A stretch of 46,047 nt of DNA from Candidatus Methylomirabilota bacterium (GCA_035936835.1 DASYVT010000068.1:1-46047), one strand, 5' to 3'. Positions 25,547 to 33,708 are shown, counted from the stretch's first letter. A program made the numbers and translations. Notes: generated by a model from the letters alone, not told the origin.

Positions 25547-27106
25547 TCAGCCCAGTGCCTCCATGAAGCCGGCGATGGCGTCCACGTGGACGCCGGTGAC
25601 ACCGATCTCCGGCGTGTAGACTACCTCGTCGGCCCCCCAGACGACGGTGCCTCTCACATCCTTGGTGACGCCCGCGACGCTCGCGAGCAGCCGCGTGATG
25701 TTGTCGTTGATGCGCACGGTGTTGGCCTTGAGCGGCGCTGCGAGCCGGCCGTCGCGGATGATGAAGGAGTCGCCCACCACGGTGCACGTGAAGTCTCCCG
25801 CGCGGAGCCCGTTGATTGGGTACGTGTACCAGATGCGGCCGACGTAGAGGCCGTGGCGCACGCTGCGAATCAGTTCTTCGATCGAGACCGGCTCGGCGCC
25901 TTCGACGACGATGTTGGAGGCGGCGGTCTCGGCCTGGGCGGCGAAGGCGCGCCCGCCGCTTCCGGAAAATCGGAACCCGTTGCGGGCCACGAGCGCCGGC
26001 GCGGCGGCGGCTGCCCCCACGCCGAGCTTCTCCTTGATCGCGGGGTCGTGGAGCAGGCGCTGGGCCGCGTACCAGCTGGTGAGCGCGCCCGTGAGGACGC
26101 CGTCCTTGATCAGCTCGGTGCGTCCCGTCGGGAGCCCCTCGCAGGTGATGCCCTTGGAGCCCAGGAGCCCTGGGGCCGCGCCGTGGTCGTAGACGCTCAG
26201 GCGCGGGGAGGCGACCGGCTTGCCGAGCTTGCCCAGGAACGGCGTGCTCGACGAGTAGAACGCGCCCGCGTGGCACGAGGGCACGACGAGGTTGTTCATG
26301 AGATCGGCTACCGGTTGCCGGCCGAAGACGACCGTGTACTCGCCAGAAGCCACCCGCTCCCCGCCTATAGCGTCGATGGCCCGGTGCGCCGCGTCTGCTC
26401 CGGACTCTTCAGTAAGATGCTCCAGGCGCGTCGCGGTGGACCACCCGGAGCCCTTGGCGTCCTGCGCTTCGACCATGCCCGTGACGAAGCTGGTGAGCAG
26501 CGTCGAGACATCGGTCTGCGGCTCGGGCATCGACGTCGAGGCGATGGCGATGGACTCCTGGACGATCGTGACGTCGCCGCCCAGGATGAGCCCGAGAGCC
26601 CGCAGCCCCGCCTCACTGCCGGCAAGCTCGGCGAGCTTCGATGAGGCGAGAAAGGCGCTCAGTCCGCCCTGCAGCACCTTCCATCCGGCGCCGACCAGCT
26701 GCGCGTCGCTGATGTCCAGCAGGGCGGGGTCGTGGTAGTCCATGAGCTCGCGCCGCGCCGCGCCCGGTTTCGGGAAAGAGCGGAACTCGGGGTCGCGCAC
26801 CGCCCCCTGGCGCGCCTTGGCGAGGGCGCGCTCGACCCCGGTCTGCGAGAGATCGCTGGGCTCCGACCCGAAGCCGAGCAGGGTTCCCTCGGGGGACTCG
26901 AGGGCGACCTGGATCCCGATGCCATAGCTCTCCCGGCTCTTGGGCTCCTCGACGCCGTTGCAGGGGATATGGGAGGTGTAGTTGAGGCGCGTCAGGAGCG
27001 TGCGGTTGTCGGCGGCGAAGACCTCGGCTTCCCTCACGCCGGCCTGCGCCTGCACGAAGGCGAGGGCGTCCTGTACCGCGCGGGCGAGTAGGGTGGAATC
27101 GGGCAC
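25547..27106 (-). CDS. TldE/PmbA-family protein, second copy
   Basis: A 519-residue protein of the TldD/PmbA family. It lacks HExxxH, like TldE/PmbA, and has the C-terminal family segments VRHGLYVGRIWYTYPINGLRAGDFTCTVVGD (about 420-450, split by a membrane-like turn) and RINDNITRLLASVAGVT. The start is GTG at 27106, overlapping the TAG stop of the rhodanese gene by one base (TAGTG). It is the last gene of the moeA operon and forms a pair with the TldD-like protein at 27522-29093, separated by a selenocysteine-type rhodanese. Confidence 0.85.
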   Translation of the reverse strand: MPDSTLLARAVQDALAFVQAQAGVREAEVFAADNRTLLTRLNYTSHIPCNGVEEPKSRESYGIGIQVALESPEGTLLGFGSEPSDLSQTGVERALAKARQGAVRDPEFRSFPKPGAARRELMDYHDPALLDISDAQLVGAGWKVLQGGLSAFLASSKLAELAGSEAGLRALGLILGGDVTIVQESIAIASTSMPEPQTDVSTLLTSFVTGMVEAQDAKGSGWSTATRLEHLTEESGADAAHRAIDAIGGERVASGEYTVVFGRQPVADLMNNLVVPSCHAGAFYSSSTPFLGKLGKPVASPRLSVYDHGAAPGLLGSKGITCEGLPTGRTELIKDGVLTGALTSWYAAQRLLHDPAIKEKLGVGAAAAAPALVARNGFRFSGSGGRAFAAQAETAASNIVVEGAEPVSIEELIRSVRHGLYVGRIWYTYPINGLRAGDFTCTVVGDSFIIRDGRLAAPLKANTVRINDNITRLLASVAGVTKDVRGTVVWGADEVVYTPEIGVTGVHVDAIAGFMEALG

Positions 27107-27522
27107 TACTGCTGCCGGACCGCCGTCACGGCCGTCGGGTACCTCTTCTTGTGCCAGCCCGGGAGGCCCTCGTCGAGGATCAGCATGTTCCGGTAGCCGG
27201 CTGTGTACAGGATCTCGTTGGCCCCCCGGGCCAGCGCGTGTGGGCAGGCTCAGTAGAGAGCGATGAACTCCGTGCGCGAGATCTCGGCGAGGCGCGCGGG
27301 CATCGTGTCGAGTGGGATGTTGATCGCGCCCTTGATGTGGAGGTCGTCGTACTGGGCCTTTTCGCGGACGTCGATGAACGTGATGCGCTCACGCCTATCG
27401 ACGAGCGCCTTGGCCTCGTCCACCGAGATGAACTTCTCGGGGACTTCCGGGTTCCCGGCCGGCGCCGGCGCGGCCCACGCCATGGCGGATGCGACAAGGA
27501 GAATGGTAACGAGACGCCTCAT
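27106..27522 (-). CDS. Secreted rhodanese with in-frame TGA at the active site (candidate selenoprotein)
   Basis: A single-domain rhodanese of 138 residues if TGA at 27250-27252 is read as selenocysteine 91. The N-terminus is a Sec signal peptide (MRRLVTILLVASAMAWA), so the protein acts outside the cytoplasm. Motifs: VDEAKALV (35-41), FIDVRE (49-54), HIKGAINIP (62-70), then IALY-U-ACPH, where related rhodaneses have Cys. After the TGA the fold is completed by AGYRNMLILDEGLPGW. The extended frame ends in TAG overlapping the next start (TAGTG), while its own start overlaps the TldD-like stop (TGATG) with AGGAGG upstream, so the full frame is what the operon architecture requires. Stopping at TGA would remove the active site. 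Confidence 0.85.
27214..27252 (-). promoter_or_regulatory. Candidate bacterial SECIS after the rhodanese TGA
   Basis: Directly after TGA, TGGCCC-GGG-GGGCCA forms a six-pair stem with a GGG loop (27219-27233), extended below by two to three further pairs with mismatches. The loop begins 22 bases after TGA, within the 16-37 base window reported for bacterial SECIS elements, and starts with G as they require. Folding energy was not calculated. Confidence 0.6.
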
Positions 27523-29093
27523 CAGGCCTGCCCTCCTGTGATGACGGCGCGGCTCCGCATGGTCGGGCCGCCGTTGCCGAGCCTCTTGGTTTGCATGGGC
27601 TGTCCTTTGCCGCAATTGGGGATGGGGTAGAGGCGGAAGTCGCGTCCGACGGCGTCCACCTTCATGAGGTAGTCGCGGCTGTCGGCCATGATGCCGCCGT
27701 CCCGGTACAGCCGGCCGAGACGGCCGTGTTCGATCTCGTAGACCTTGCGCGCCGAGATGCGGAAGTTCTCCCGGCTCTCGGCGATCGACGGCGTCTTGTG
27801 GCCGACAAGGTAGAAGCCGTGGTCGACCTCGCTGATGATGTCCGCCGGGTCGCGGTCGCCGCCGCCGAAGACGGTCGTCGACATGCGGATCAGCGGAATC
27901 AATGGTGCCTCCGTCGCCTTCCAGTGCCCGTTGGGCTCGTCGCCGAAGATGGCGGCCGTCTGGCGGCTGTTCATGAAGCCCCGGAAGATGCCCTCGTCGA
28001 TGTGGGTCACACGCTTGGCCGGCGTCCCCTCGTCGTCGTACTTGTAGTGGCCGTAGCCCGGCAGGGCGGGGTCCGAGTACGCGGTGACGAGCGGCGAGGC
28101 GACTCGCTTGCCGACCTGGGTGTCGTCGAGCCCGCGCAGCAGCCACGAGCGGCCGGCATAGGCGGTTTCCATCTTGAGGCTCCGGTCCAGCTCGACGGGA
28201 TGGCCGATGATCTCGTGGGACACGAGGGTGTTGTAGTGGGGGTCGGTGACCACGGTCACCTCGGCGTCGAGCGAGGGCAGGGCCGGCGCCCGGCAGAGCT
28301 CGACCGCCTCGAGCGCGATGGCGAGGGCGAAGTCGGAGAATGGCGGGAATGACATCAGCGGGTCGTCCACGCCGGTCAATAGGATTTCCCAGCCGCGCTG
28401 GTGGCCGAGGACGTCGTAGATCGCCTGGCTGTTGCCGTCTCCGTTGGCGATGACGTAGCACATGCCCTGCGTCAGCGCGATCGCCTGATCGATGAGCGCG
28501 CCCTCGGAGGAGGCGAAGAGCTCGCGCGCGAGCTGCGTCATGGCGGAGATGTAGTTGTAGCCGAGGGCCACATGCGTCGCCTTGACCTGGCGCGAGATCT
28601 CCCGGGTGAACCGGACCATCTCGCCCAGGTCGACGGTCCTTGGATCTGTCTGGTATACGGCCGGCACCACGTCCTGGCACACGCGAACCGGGTGCAGGCG
28701 CGTATCGGTGAGGGACTCGCCGAGCGCGCCGAACTTTTCGCGCGCCTGTGTCTTCCAATCGGCATTGGCCATGGCCCGGCGGTAGGCGGCGTCGAGCCCC
28801 TCGTCGAGGATTCGCTCGAGGCGCGGGATGTCGGCCTCGCCGAGTCCGCGCCCGAAGTAGCCCGGCGCGGCCATGCCGTCGCCCGCCAGCACACGGACAC
28901 CGAAGCCCAGGGTCGCGTCCTCGCCGGCGGCCTTGGCATCGCCGTTTTCCGCGGACGCGTATTTGCCCTGGATCGCTTCGAGACGGATGTCGGCGTAGCG
29001 GAGGTGTGCGCGCGACCGGGCGCGAGAGGTGACCATGTCGCGCACCATGGGCGCCACCTGCTGGATGAGATCGATGCTGATCGAGGCGGTCAT
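27522..29093 (-). CDS. TldD-family metalloprotease, second copy
   Basis: A 523-residue TldD homologue with the zinc motif HEIIGH at 293-298. The C-terminal domain shows DRDPADIISEVDHGFYLVGHK and SAESRENFRISARKVYEIEHG-like segments, normal for the family. It differs clearly from tldD at 6024 and is not a recent duplicate. It follows moeA by 14 bases and its stop overlaps the start of the rhodanese. The pair with the tldE-like gene suggests a second, specialised peptidase complex. Confidence 0.88.
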   Translation of the reverse strand: MTASISIDLIQQVAPMVRDMVTSRARSRAHLRYADIRLEAIQGKYASAENGDAKAAGEDATLGFGVRVLAGDGMAAPGYFGRGLGEADIPRLERILDEGLDAAYRRAMANADWKTQAREKFGALGESLTDTRLHPVRVCQDVVPAVYQTDPRTVDLGEMVRFTREISRQVKATHVALGYNYISAMTQLARELFASSEGALIDQAIALTQGMCYVIANGDGNSQAIYDVLGHQRGWEILLTGVDDPLMSFPPFSDFALAIALEAVELCRAPALPSLDAEVTVVTDPHYNTLVSHEIIGHPVELDRSLKMETAYAGRSWLLRGLDDTQVGKRVASPLVTAYSDPALPGYGHYKYDDEGTPAKRVTHIDEGIFRGFMNSRQTAAIFGDEPNGHWKATEAPLIPLIRMSTTVFGGGDRDPADIISEVDHGFYLVGHKTPSIAESRENFRISARKVYEIEHGRLGRLYRDGGIMADSRDYLMKVDAVGRDFRLYPIPNCGKGQPMQTKRLGNGGPTMRSRAVITGGQA

Positions 29094-29107
29094 GGGCGGG
29101 ATCGGGT

Positions 29108-30310
29108 TCAGAGGGGCTGGAAGGGCTCGACCCAGACCGGCTCGCCCGCGGAGACGTCGCCCCGCTCCTCCTCGATGACGACGAAGCAGTTGGCGGCGGT
29201 CATCGAGCTCAGGATACCCGAGCCTTGGGGGCCCGTGGTGCGCACCTCCCAGCGGTCGTGGGCATACGTCAGGATGCCGCGCTTGAACTCGCGCCGGCCG
29301 GTCTTCTTCGACATGGGCTCGACCGCCGTGGCGCGGAACGGCTGCACAAAGAGCTCGCGTCGCCCGGCGAGCTTCCACAGCGCGGGGCGGACGAAGAGGT
29401 GGAAGGTGAGCATGGAGGCGACTGGATTGCCCGGCAGGCCGAAGAAGTGCGCGCTTCCGATGCTGCCGACGGCGAGCGGCCGCCCCGGCTGCATGGCGAC
29501 CTGCCAGAAGTCGATCCCCCCCGCCTGCTGGAGCACGGCCTTGACGAGATCGTAGTCGCCGACGGAGACACCCCCCGAGGTCAGGACCACGTCGGCGTGC
29601 TCGGCCGCACGGAGCAGGCGGGCGTGGAGCTCGTCGAACTGGTCGGGCACGATGCCGTCGTCCACCGCGGTCGCGCCCGCGCCCTCGACGAGGCCGCGAA
29701 GCGAGAACCGGTTCGAGTCGTAGATCTGCCCCGGCTTGCGGACGCTCCCCGGCTCGGCGACCTCGTCTCCCGTGGAGAGGATGGCCACGCGCGGCTTCCT
29801 GCGCACGAGGAGCTGGGCCAGGCCGAGGGACGCGGCAATGCCGATCTCCTGCGGGCGGAGCACGCCGCCTGCCGGCAGCACCACCGTGCCCGCCTGCACG
29901 TCCTCGCCGCGACGGCGGGTGTTCGCGCCGGCCGCGAGAGGGCCGACGATCGCGCTGCCGCCGCGACGCTCGACGACTTCCTGCGGATAGACGGTGTCCG
30001 CGCCGGCGGGCATGGGCGCTCCCGTCATGATGCGGAGGGCCTGGCCCGTGCGGAGCGTGCCGGCGAAAACCGATCCCGCGGCGAGCTCAGCCACGACCTC
30101 GAGCCCGCGTGTGCCCGTGCCGGGGATATCGGTCGACGCGACGGCATAACCGTCGACGGCCGAGTTGTCGGTGGGCGGCACGTCCATCTCGGCGCGGATA
30201 TCGTCGGCCAGGACGCGGCCGAGCGCCGCGGCCAGGGGCAGGAGCTCCGGCGGGGCCGCAGCGGGGATGCGATCCAGGATGTGAGCCTGGGCGTCCCGCA
30301 CCGAGATCAT
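29108..30310 (-). CDS. moeA: Molybdopterin molybdenumtransferase MoeA
   Basis: Inserts molybdate into adenylated molybdopterin; 400 residues, the family's usual size. Clear motifs are DNSAVDGYAV (~48-57), TGAPMPAGADTV (~96), ILSTGDEV (~185) and TSGGVSVGDYD (~248), with the C-terminal PGNPVASML and domain IV. The ATG at 30310 is preceded by a perfect TATAAT at six bases, and no Shine-Dalgarno site, so a leaderless mRNA is likely. It leads the operon with TldD-like, rhodanese and TldE-like genes, an unusual grouping. Confidence 0.93.
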   Translation of the reverse strand: MISVRDAQAHILDRIPAAAPPELLPLAAALGRVLADDIRAEMDVPPTDNSAVDGYAVASTDIPGTGTRGLEVVAELAAGSVFAGTLRTGQALRIMTGAPMPAGADTVYPQEVVERRGGSAIVGPLAAGANTRRRGEDVQAGTVVLPAGGVLRPQEIGIAASLGLAQLLVRRKPRVAILSTGDEVAEPGSVRKPGQIYDSNRFSLRGLVEGAGATAVDDGIVPDQFDELHARLLRAAEHADVVLTSGGVSVGDYDLVKAVLQQAGGIDFWQVAMQPGRPLAVGSIGSAHFFGLPGNPVASMLTFHLFVRPALWKLAGRRELFVQPFRATAVEPMSKKTGRREFKRGILTYAHDRWEVRTTGPQGSGILSSMTAANCFVVIEEERGDVSAGEPVWVEPFQPL

Positions 30311-30316
30311 GGCGAC

Positions 30317-30322
30317 ATTATA
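30317..30322 (-). promoter_or_regulatory. Perfect -10 hexamer (TATAAT) six bases before moeA
   Basis: On the minus strand TATAAT ends six bases from the moeA ATG. Transcription would start at the ATG, giving a leaderless message for the moeA operon. Confidence 0.55.
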
Positions 30323-30376
30323 ACGTGGGCGGAGCGACCTTGGCGTGGGGGCAACAACTGGGGCTCCCGCCACTTG

Positions 30377-30385
30377 TGCTAGGAT
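30377..30385 (+). promoter_or_regulatory. Extended -10 promoter (TGcTAGGAT), probable leaderless start
   Basis: The motif ends nine bases before the ATG of the RDD gene, in the 84-base divergent gap with moeA. No Shine-Dalgarno site is present. Confidence 0.5.
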
Positions 30386-30394
30386 ACCGCCGCC

Positions 30395-30967
30395 ATGGCG
30401 GTGACGTGTGGGCGCTGCGGCTGGCAGGGCGACGAGGCGCGTTACTGCGCGCGATGCGGCGCCGACTTGGGCGCGCCCTCCGCCGCTCCGCCAGCGTCGT
30501 TTTCGCGGCCGCCTCGGAGAGCGCCCGCGCCGGGTTTCGCGCCCGTCACCGCCGCGACCCGGCCCGCCGGCTTCTGGATCCGCTTCGTCGCGGTCATGAT
30601 CGACGGCGTCGTCCTTCTCGTCGCCCAGGGCATTCTCTTCGGCGCGGGCTGGATGATGTTGGGCGGTGGCATGAACGCCGGGATGCTTGTCAGGGGCACG
30701 ACAAGCCTCTTCAGCTCGATCATCGGCGCGGGGTACAGCATCGTCTTCCACTGGACGTGGGGCCAGACGCTCGGCAAGATGGCGCTCCAGATCCGGGTGG
30801 TCAGCATGAACGGCGGACCGCTGTCTTTCGGCCAGTCTGTCGGCCGTTATTTCGCGACCTTCCTGTCTGCCCTCATCCTCGGGATCGGCTTCATCATGGC
30901 CGGCGTCCGCGCCGACAAGCGGGCGCTGCACGATCTGCTGGCCGGCACCCGGGTCGAACACATCTAG
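30395..30967 (+). CDS. RDD-family membrane protein with N-terminal zinc ribbon
   Basis: A 190-residue protein. A zinc ribbon is formed by C5, C8, C18 and C21, followed by a Pro/Ala-rich linker, then an RDD domain with three membrane segments (about 60-85, 105-125 and 150-170). RDD proteins are poorly understood, some being ion exchangers. The conserved Arg and Asp residues are in FWIRFVAVMIDG (RxxxxxD). It leads a plus-strand run. Confidence 0.85.
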   Translation: MAVTCGRCGWQGDEARYCARCGADLGAPSAAPPASFSRPPRRAPAPGFAPVTAATRPAGFWIRFVAVMIDGVVLLVAQGILFGAGWMMLGGGMNAGMLVRGTTSLFSSIIGAGYSIVFHWTWGQTLGKMALQIRVVSMNGGPLSFGQSVGRYFATFLSALILGIGFIMAGVRADKRALHDLLAGTRVEHI

Positions 30968-30986
30968 CCGTTCTCGCTCCAGGATC

Positions 30987-31652
30987 GTGCCCATGCCGCT
31001 GCCGCTGCCGCTCAGGAATTGCTTGGCCGGGTTGATCCTGGATGCGCTCCATGACAGTGGCGCGCGCCGCGGGCTGGAGGCCGTCGCGGCGGTTTGCGCC
31101 GACCCGGGAGCGCTCGAGGGACCGGGCGTGCTGCCCGAGCCGTTCCCGCGGGAGATTTTCGAGCGCCGGGACGGCGGCTGGCGGCTCAAGAGCGGTTTCA
31201 AAGGCCACGAGAGCGAGTTCGCGGAGCGCGCCGAGCGCGCCCGGCGGCTGCTGCACCTGCGGCCCTTCGACGCCGAGGACCCGCCGCTGGGAGTCGCGCT
31301 GGTCGCCGCGGCGCTGCTCTTCCACGCGCATCTCTACTTCGAGGTCCACGAGCTCCTCGAGCCCTACTGGCTGCGCGCCGAGGGCGGTGACCGCGAGGCG
31401 CTTCAGGGCCTGATACAGGTGGCCGTGGGCTTCCAACACTTGGCCAACGGCAATGTCAGCGGTGCGCGCGCCCTGCTGCACGATGGCTGCGGGCGCGTCC
31501 TCGAGCGGACGCTTGCCGGCGTGCCGCTGGATCCGTTCGGGCGGGCGCTCCAGCGCACCCTCGACCGCGTGCTGTCCCTCGGCGAAGACGCGCCGCGTGG
31601 TTTCGACTGGAACGACGTGCCCCGCTTTCCCGTCAGGACCTCCAGTGGCTGA
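30987..31652 (+). CDS. DUF309 family protein
   Basis: A 221-residue cytoplasmic protein whose central part carries the DUF309 signature (HLYFEVHELLEPYW near residues 112-125, then ALQGLIQVAVGFQHLANGN). DUF309 proteins are helical and of unknown function, sometimes fused to or near DNA-metabolism genes. The start may be GTG at 30987 or ATG at 30993, six bases later. It ends in a tandem duplication whose unit includes the stop codon. Confidence 0.82.
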   Translation: MPMPLPLPLRNCLAGLILDALHDSGARRGLEAVAAVCADPGALEGPGVLPEPFPREIFERRDGGWRLKSGFKGHESEFAERAERARRLLHLRPFDAEDPPLGVALVAAALLFHAHLYFEVHELLEPYWLRAEGGDREALQGLIQVAVGFQHLANGNVSGARALLHDGCGRVLERTLAGVPLDPFGRALQRTLDRVLSLGEDAPRGFDWNDVPRFPVRTSSG

Positions 31653-31697
31653 GACGCGGGCAGTGGCTGAGACGCGGGCGGTGGCTGAGGAGCGGGC
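31644..31697 (+). repeat. 18-bp unit repeated three times over the DUF309 stop
   Basis: Two identical 18-base units (31644-31661, 31662-31679) and a third with a few changes (31680-31697). The first unit contains the TGA stop of the upstream gene, so the duplication copies a gene end. Confidence 0.92.
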
Positions 31698-31730
31698 CGG
31701 CAGGCGTCGCCCAGGGTCACGGAGGTAGCC

Positions 31731-32276
31731 ATGGGGAGGCTCTACTTGGTCGCCGACGGTGGGGAGATCGCGAGGCGGCGGCCGCTCGTGGCGGCGGGGC
31801 GCCTGGTCGAGGCCTGGCCCGATCTGCACACGAAGGGCGAGTTCTGGATGGGAGAGGGCGCAAAGACGCTCCTGGACGCGACGGGCGAGCGGCTGCAGGC
31901 GAAGCTCGAGCTCGATCCCGCGTCCGTACCCGTGTATTACGGCCCGCGGCTCTGTGATGTCGAGTCGCTGCCCGCGGAGGAATCGCTGCAGACACGCGCG
32001 CTGTCCGCACGCGGCATCGCGGTGGCGTGGGTCACGATGGACCGCTTCGGGGAGCGGGCGCAGTACGAGCCCAAGTCGCCGGTGGACCCCGTGTTCTACC
32101 TGAGACGGCCCGGCGGCAAGGCCGCCCACGTCTGGCGTCTCTTCCAGTCGAGGGCGGAGGCGCTGGTCTACATGGCCGAGTACTTCGGCAATGATCCTGA
32201 GGGTCGGCAGTGGGCCGAGGGGCTCGCCGCGGCCACCTGGGAAGAGATGATCGAGCGCTATGCGACCCATCACTAG
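31731..32276 (+). CDS. Hypothetical protein, conserved-looking
   Basis: A 181-residue soluble protein with GGAGGT upstream of the ATG. No family recognised. It is a mixed alpha/beta protein with many aromatic residues, HVWRLFQSRAEALVYMAEYFG in the C-terminal half and no signal or membrane segment. Codon usage matches the neighbours, so it is a real gene. It lies between the DUF309 and SDR genes in the same direction. Confidence 0.7.
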   Translation: MGRLYLVADGGEIARRRPLVAAGRLVEAWPDLHTKGEFWMGEGAKTLLDATGERLQAKLELDPASVPVYYGPRLCDVESLPAEESLQTRALSARGIAVAWVTMDRFGERAQYEPKSPVDPVFYLRRPGGKAAHVWRLFQSRAEALVYMAEYFGNDPEGRQWAEGLAAATWEEMIERYATHH

Positions 32277-32303
32277 CAAGACAGCGGAGGCGATCGAATA
32301 GCC

Positions 32304-33098
32304 ATGGAACTCGGCCTCAAGGGCAAGACCGTTCTCGTCACCGGAGGCAGCAAGGGCATAGGCCGCGCGACGGCGCGCGCGATGGCGGCTGAGGGCGCCC
32401 GCGTCATGATCTGCTCGCGGAGCGCGCCCGCTCTCGAGGAGGCCGCCGGCGCCATCCGGCGCGAGACCGGGCAGGCCGTCGAAATCGTCGCCGCCGATCT
32501 GAGCCGGCTCGAAGGCGTCGAGAGCGCCGCCGCGGCGGCCATCCAGCGTCTCGGACGGCTCGACGTCCTCGTCAACAATGCGGGCGCGATCAAGGGCGGT
32601 GATTTCCTCGCCATTCCTGACGCCGAATGGATCACGGGATGGAGTCTCAAGCTCCTGGGCTATATCCGCATGGCGCGGACGGTCCTTCCGCAGATGCGGA
32701 CGCAGGGCGGGGGACGCATCGTCAACGTGGTCGGCATGGCGGCGCGCAACCCCGCGACGACCTACATGATGGGCGGCGCCGCCAACGCCGCGCTCATCAA
32801 CTTCACCAAGGCCCTTGCCGATCTCGGCGCGCCGTCCAACATCCTCGTGACGGCGGTTTCGCCGGGCCCCGTCAAAACGGATCGCTGGGACAGCCTCCAG
32901 CGCCAGCAGGCCGCCGCCGCCGGCAAGGACCTCGAGACCTTCGTGAAGGAGCAGAACCGGAACTTCCCGCTCGGGCGCATCGCGCTGCCCGAAGAGGTCG
33001 CGGACCTGGTGTGCTTCCTGGCCTCGGACCGCGCGTCCTTCCTCACGGGCATCGCCATCACGGTCGACGGCGGGATGAGCCGGGGGGTCTACCTCTAG
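32304..33098 (+). CDS. SDR-fold protein lacking the usual catalytic residues
   Basis: A 264-residue SDR. The nucleotide motif TGGSKGIG (residues 13-20) and NNAG (~86) are intact, so it should bind NAD(P). The catalytic region reads VVGMAARNPATTYMMGGAANAAL: the Ser is replaced by Gly and the Lys of Y-x3-K by Gly. This arrangement occurs in some divergent SDR groups with altered chemistry. It follows the unknown gene by 27 bases, with a GGAGG ribosome binding site. Confidence 0.82.
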   Translation: MELGLKGKTVLVTGGSKGIGRATARAMAAEGARVMICSRSAPALEEAAGAIRRETGQAVEIVAADLSRLEGVESAAAAAIQRLGRLDVLVNNAGAIKGGDFLAIPDAEWITGWSLKLLGYIRMARTVLPQMRTQGGGRIVNVVGMAARNPATTYMMGGAANAALINFTKALADLGAPSNILVTAVSPGPVKTDRWDSLQRQQAAAAGKDLETFVKEQNRNFPLGRIALPEEVADLVCFLASDRASFLTGIAITVDGGMSRGVYL

Positions 33099-33161
33099 GC
33101 CGAAGGCGTCCAATCCAGCCGGATTTGCGCGATCCAACCGGGAAAGGCCTCGTGAAACTAA

Positions 33162-33195
33162 GAACATTCACCTGTTCAACTATGCGAACTTGTTC
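33162..33195. repeat. Two GAAC...GTTC inverted half-site pairs upstream of the RRM gene
   Basis: GAAC-N8-GTTC (33162-33177) and GAAC-N2-GTTC (33186-33195) lie side by side just upstream of the -35 box. They could be operator sites. The spacing does not match the standard LexA boxes (GAAC-N4-GTTC or GTTC-N7-GTTC), so the regulator is not assigned. Confidence 0.35.
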
Positions 33196-33224
33196 TTGAC
33201 ACCCGGTAGGCGCGTCAGTAGGGT
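33196..33224 (+). promoter_or_regulatory. Sigma70-type promoter of the RRM gene
   Basis: TTGACA at 33196-33201 and TAGGGT at 33219-33224, spaced 17 bases. This is the best -35/-10 promoter in the window. It gives an approximately 125-base leader before the RRM ATG. Confidence 0.7.
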
Positions 33225-33230
33225 ATGCCC

Positions 33231-33355
33231 ACGTAAAATGGGCTTGGGTCGTCGGCCCATGGTTGCGGACGCGTTTTACGGGGAGCGATCCCCATGCGCC
33301 GCCGGTGAGCCGGGGAGAGTGCCCCTTCGGTCCTGATCGCGGCAGGAGGCCAGCG
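33231..33355 (+). promoter_or_regulatory. Structured 5' leader of the RRM protein gene
   Basis: The leader can form several hairpins. GTAAAA...TTTTAC closes an inner ATGGGC/GCCCAT stem (33233-33279). GGGGA-GCGA-TCCCC at 33280-33293 has a GNRA-type loop, and a CCGGGG...CCCC stem lies at 33310-33330. GGAGG follows before the ATG. This looks like a regulatory leader, perhaps for autoregulation or temperature response. Confidence 0.5.
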
Positions 33356-33700
33356 ATGCCCGCAAAGCTGTTTGTCGGGAACCTCTCCTTCCAGGCCACG
33401 GAAGAGGACCTCCGGGAGCTCTTCCAGCAGGCCGGCACGGTCGAATCGGTGCGCATCGTCACCGATCAGTTCACGGGGCGTCCGCGAGGCTTCGGGTTCG
33501 TCGAGATGGCGACCAAGGAGGAAGCCGCCAAGGCGGTCGAGATGCTCAACGGCCGGCTCTTCCGCGATCGCAACCTCGTCGTGGACGAGGCGCGGCCCCA
33601 GCCCCAGCGTGGGGCTGGTGGCGGCGGCCCGCGCGGCGGCGGCGGTGGCGGGCCGCGCGGCGCTGGGCCGGGAGGCGGCGGGGGAAACTGGCGCCGGTAA
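33356..33700 (+). CDS. RNA-binding protein with one RRM domain
   Basis: A 114-residue glycine-rich RNA-binding protein of the cyanobacterial/proteobacterial Rbp type. RNP2 LFVGNL is at 5-10 and RNP1 RGFGFVEM at 44-51. The tail from ~85 is Gly/Arg-rich (RGGGGGGPRG). GCAGGAGG lies upstream of the ATG. The gene has its own promoter, a structured leader and a rho-independent terminator. Such proteins are often cold-induced. Confidence 0.92.
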   Translation: MPAKLFVGNLSFQATEEDLRELFQQAGTVESVRIVTDQFTGRPRGFGFVEMATKEEAAKAVEMLNGRLFRDRNLVVDEARPQPQRGAGGGGPRGGGGGGPRGAGPGGGGGNWRR

Positions 33701-33708
33701 CGAAGACC

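Noticed and set aside
27250-27252. TGA read as a true stop, making the rhodanese a pseudogene
   Set aside because: The remaining 47 codons keep conserved rhodanese sequence and end precisely in the next gene's start; decay would not preserve this.
31644-31697. CRISPR-like array
   Set aside because: Units are directly adjacent with no spacers and only three copies; no cas genes.
30894-33167. Minus-strand 757-codon open frame
   Set aside because: It runs antisense across four good plus-strand genes and has no domain features.
33162-33195. LexA (SOS) boxes
   Set aside because: Half-site spacing (N8 and N2) does not fit known LexA operators; kept only as unassigned inverted repeats.
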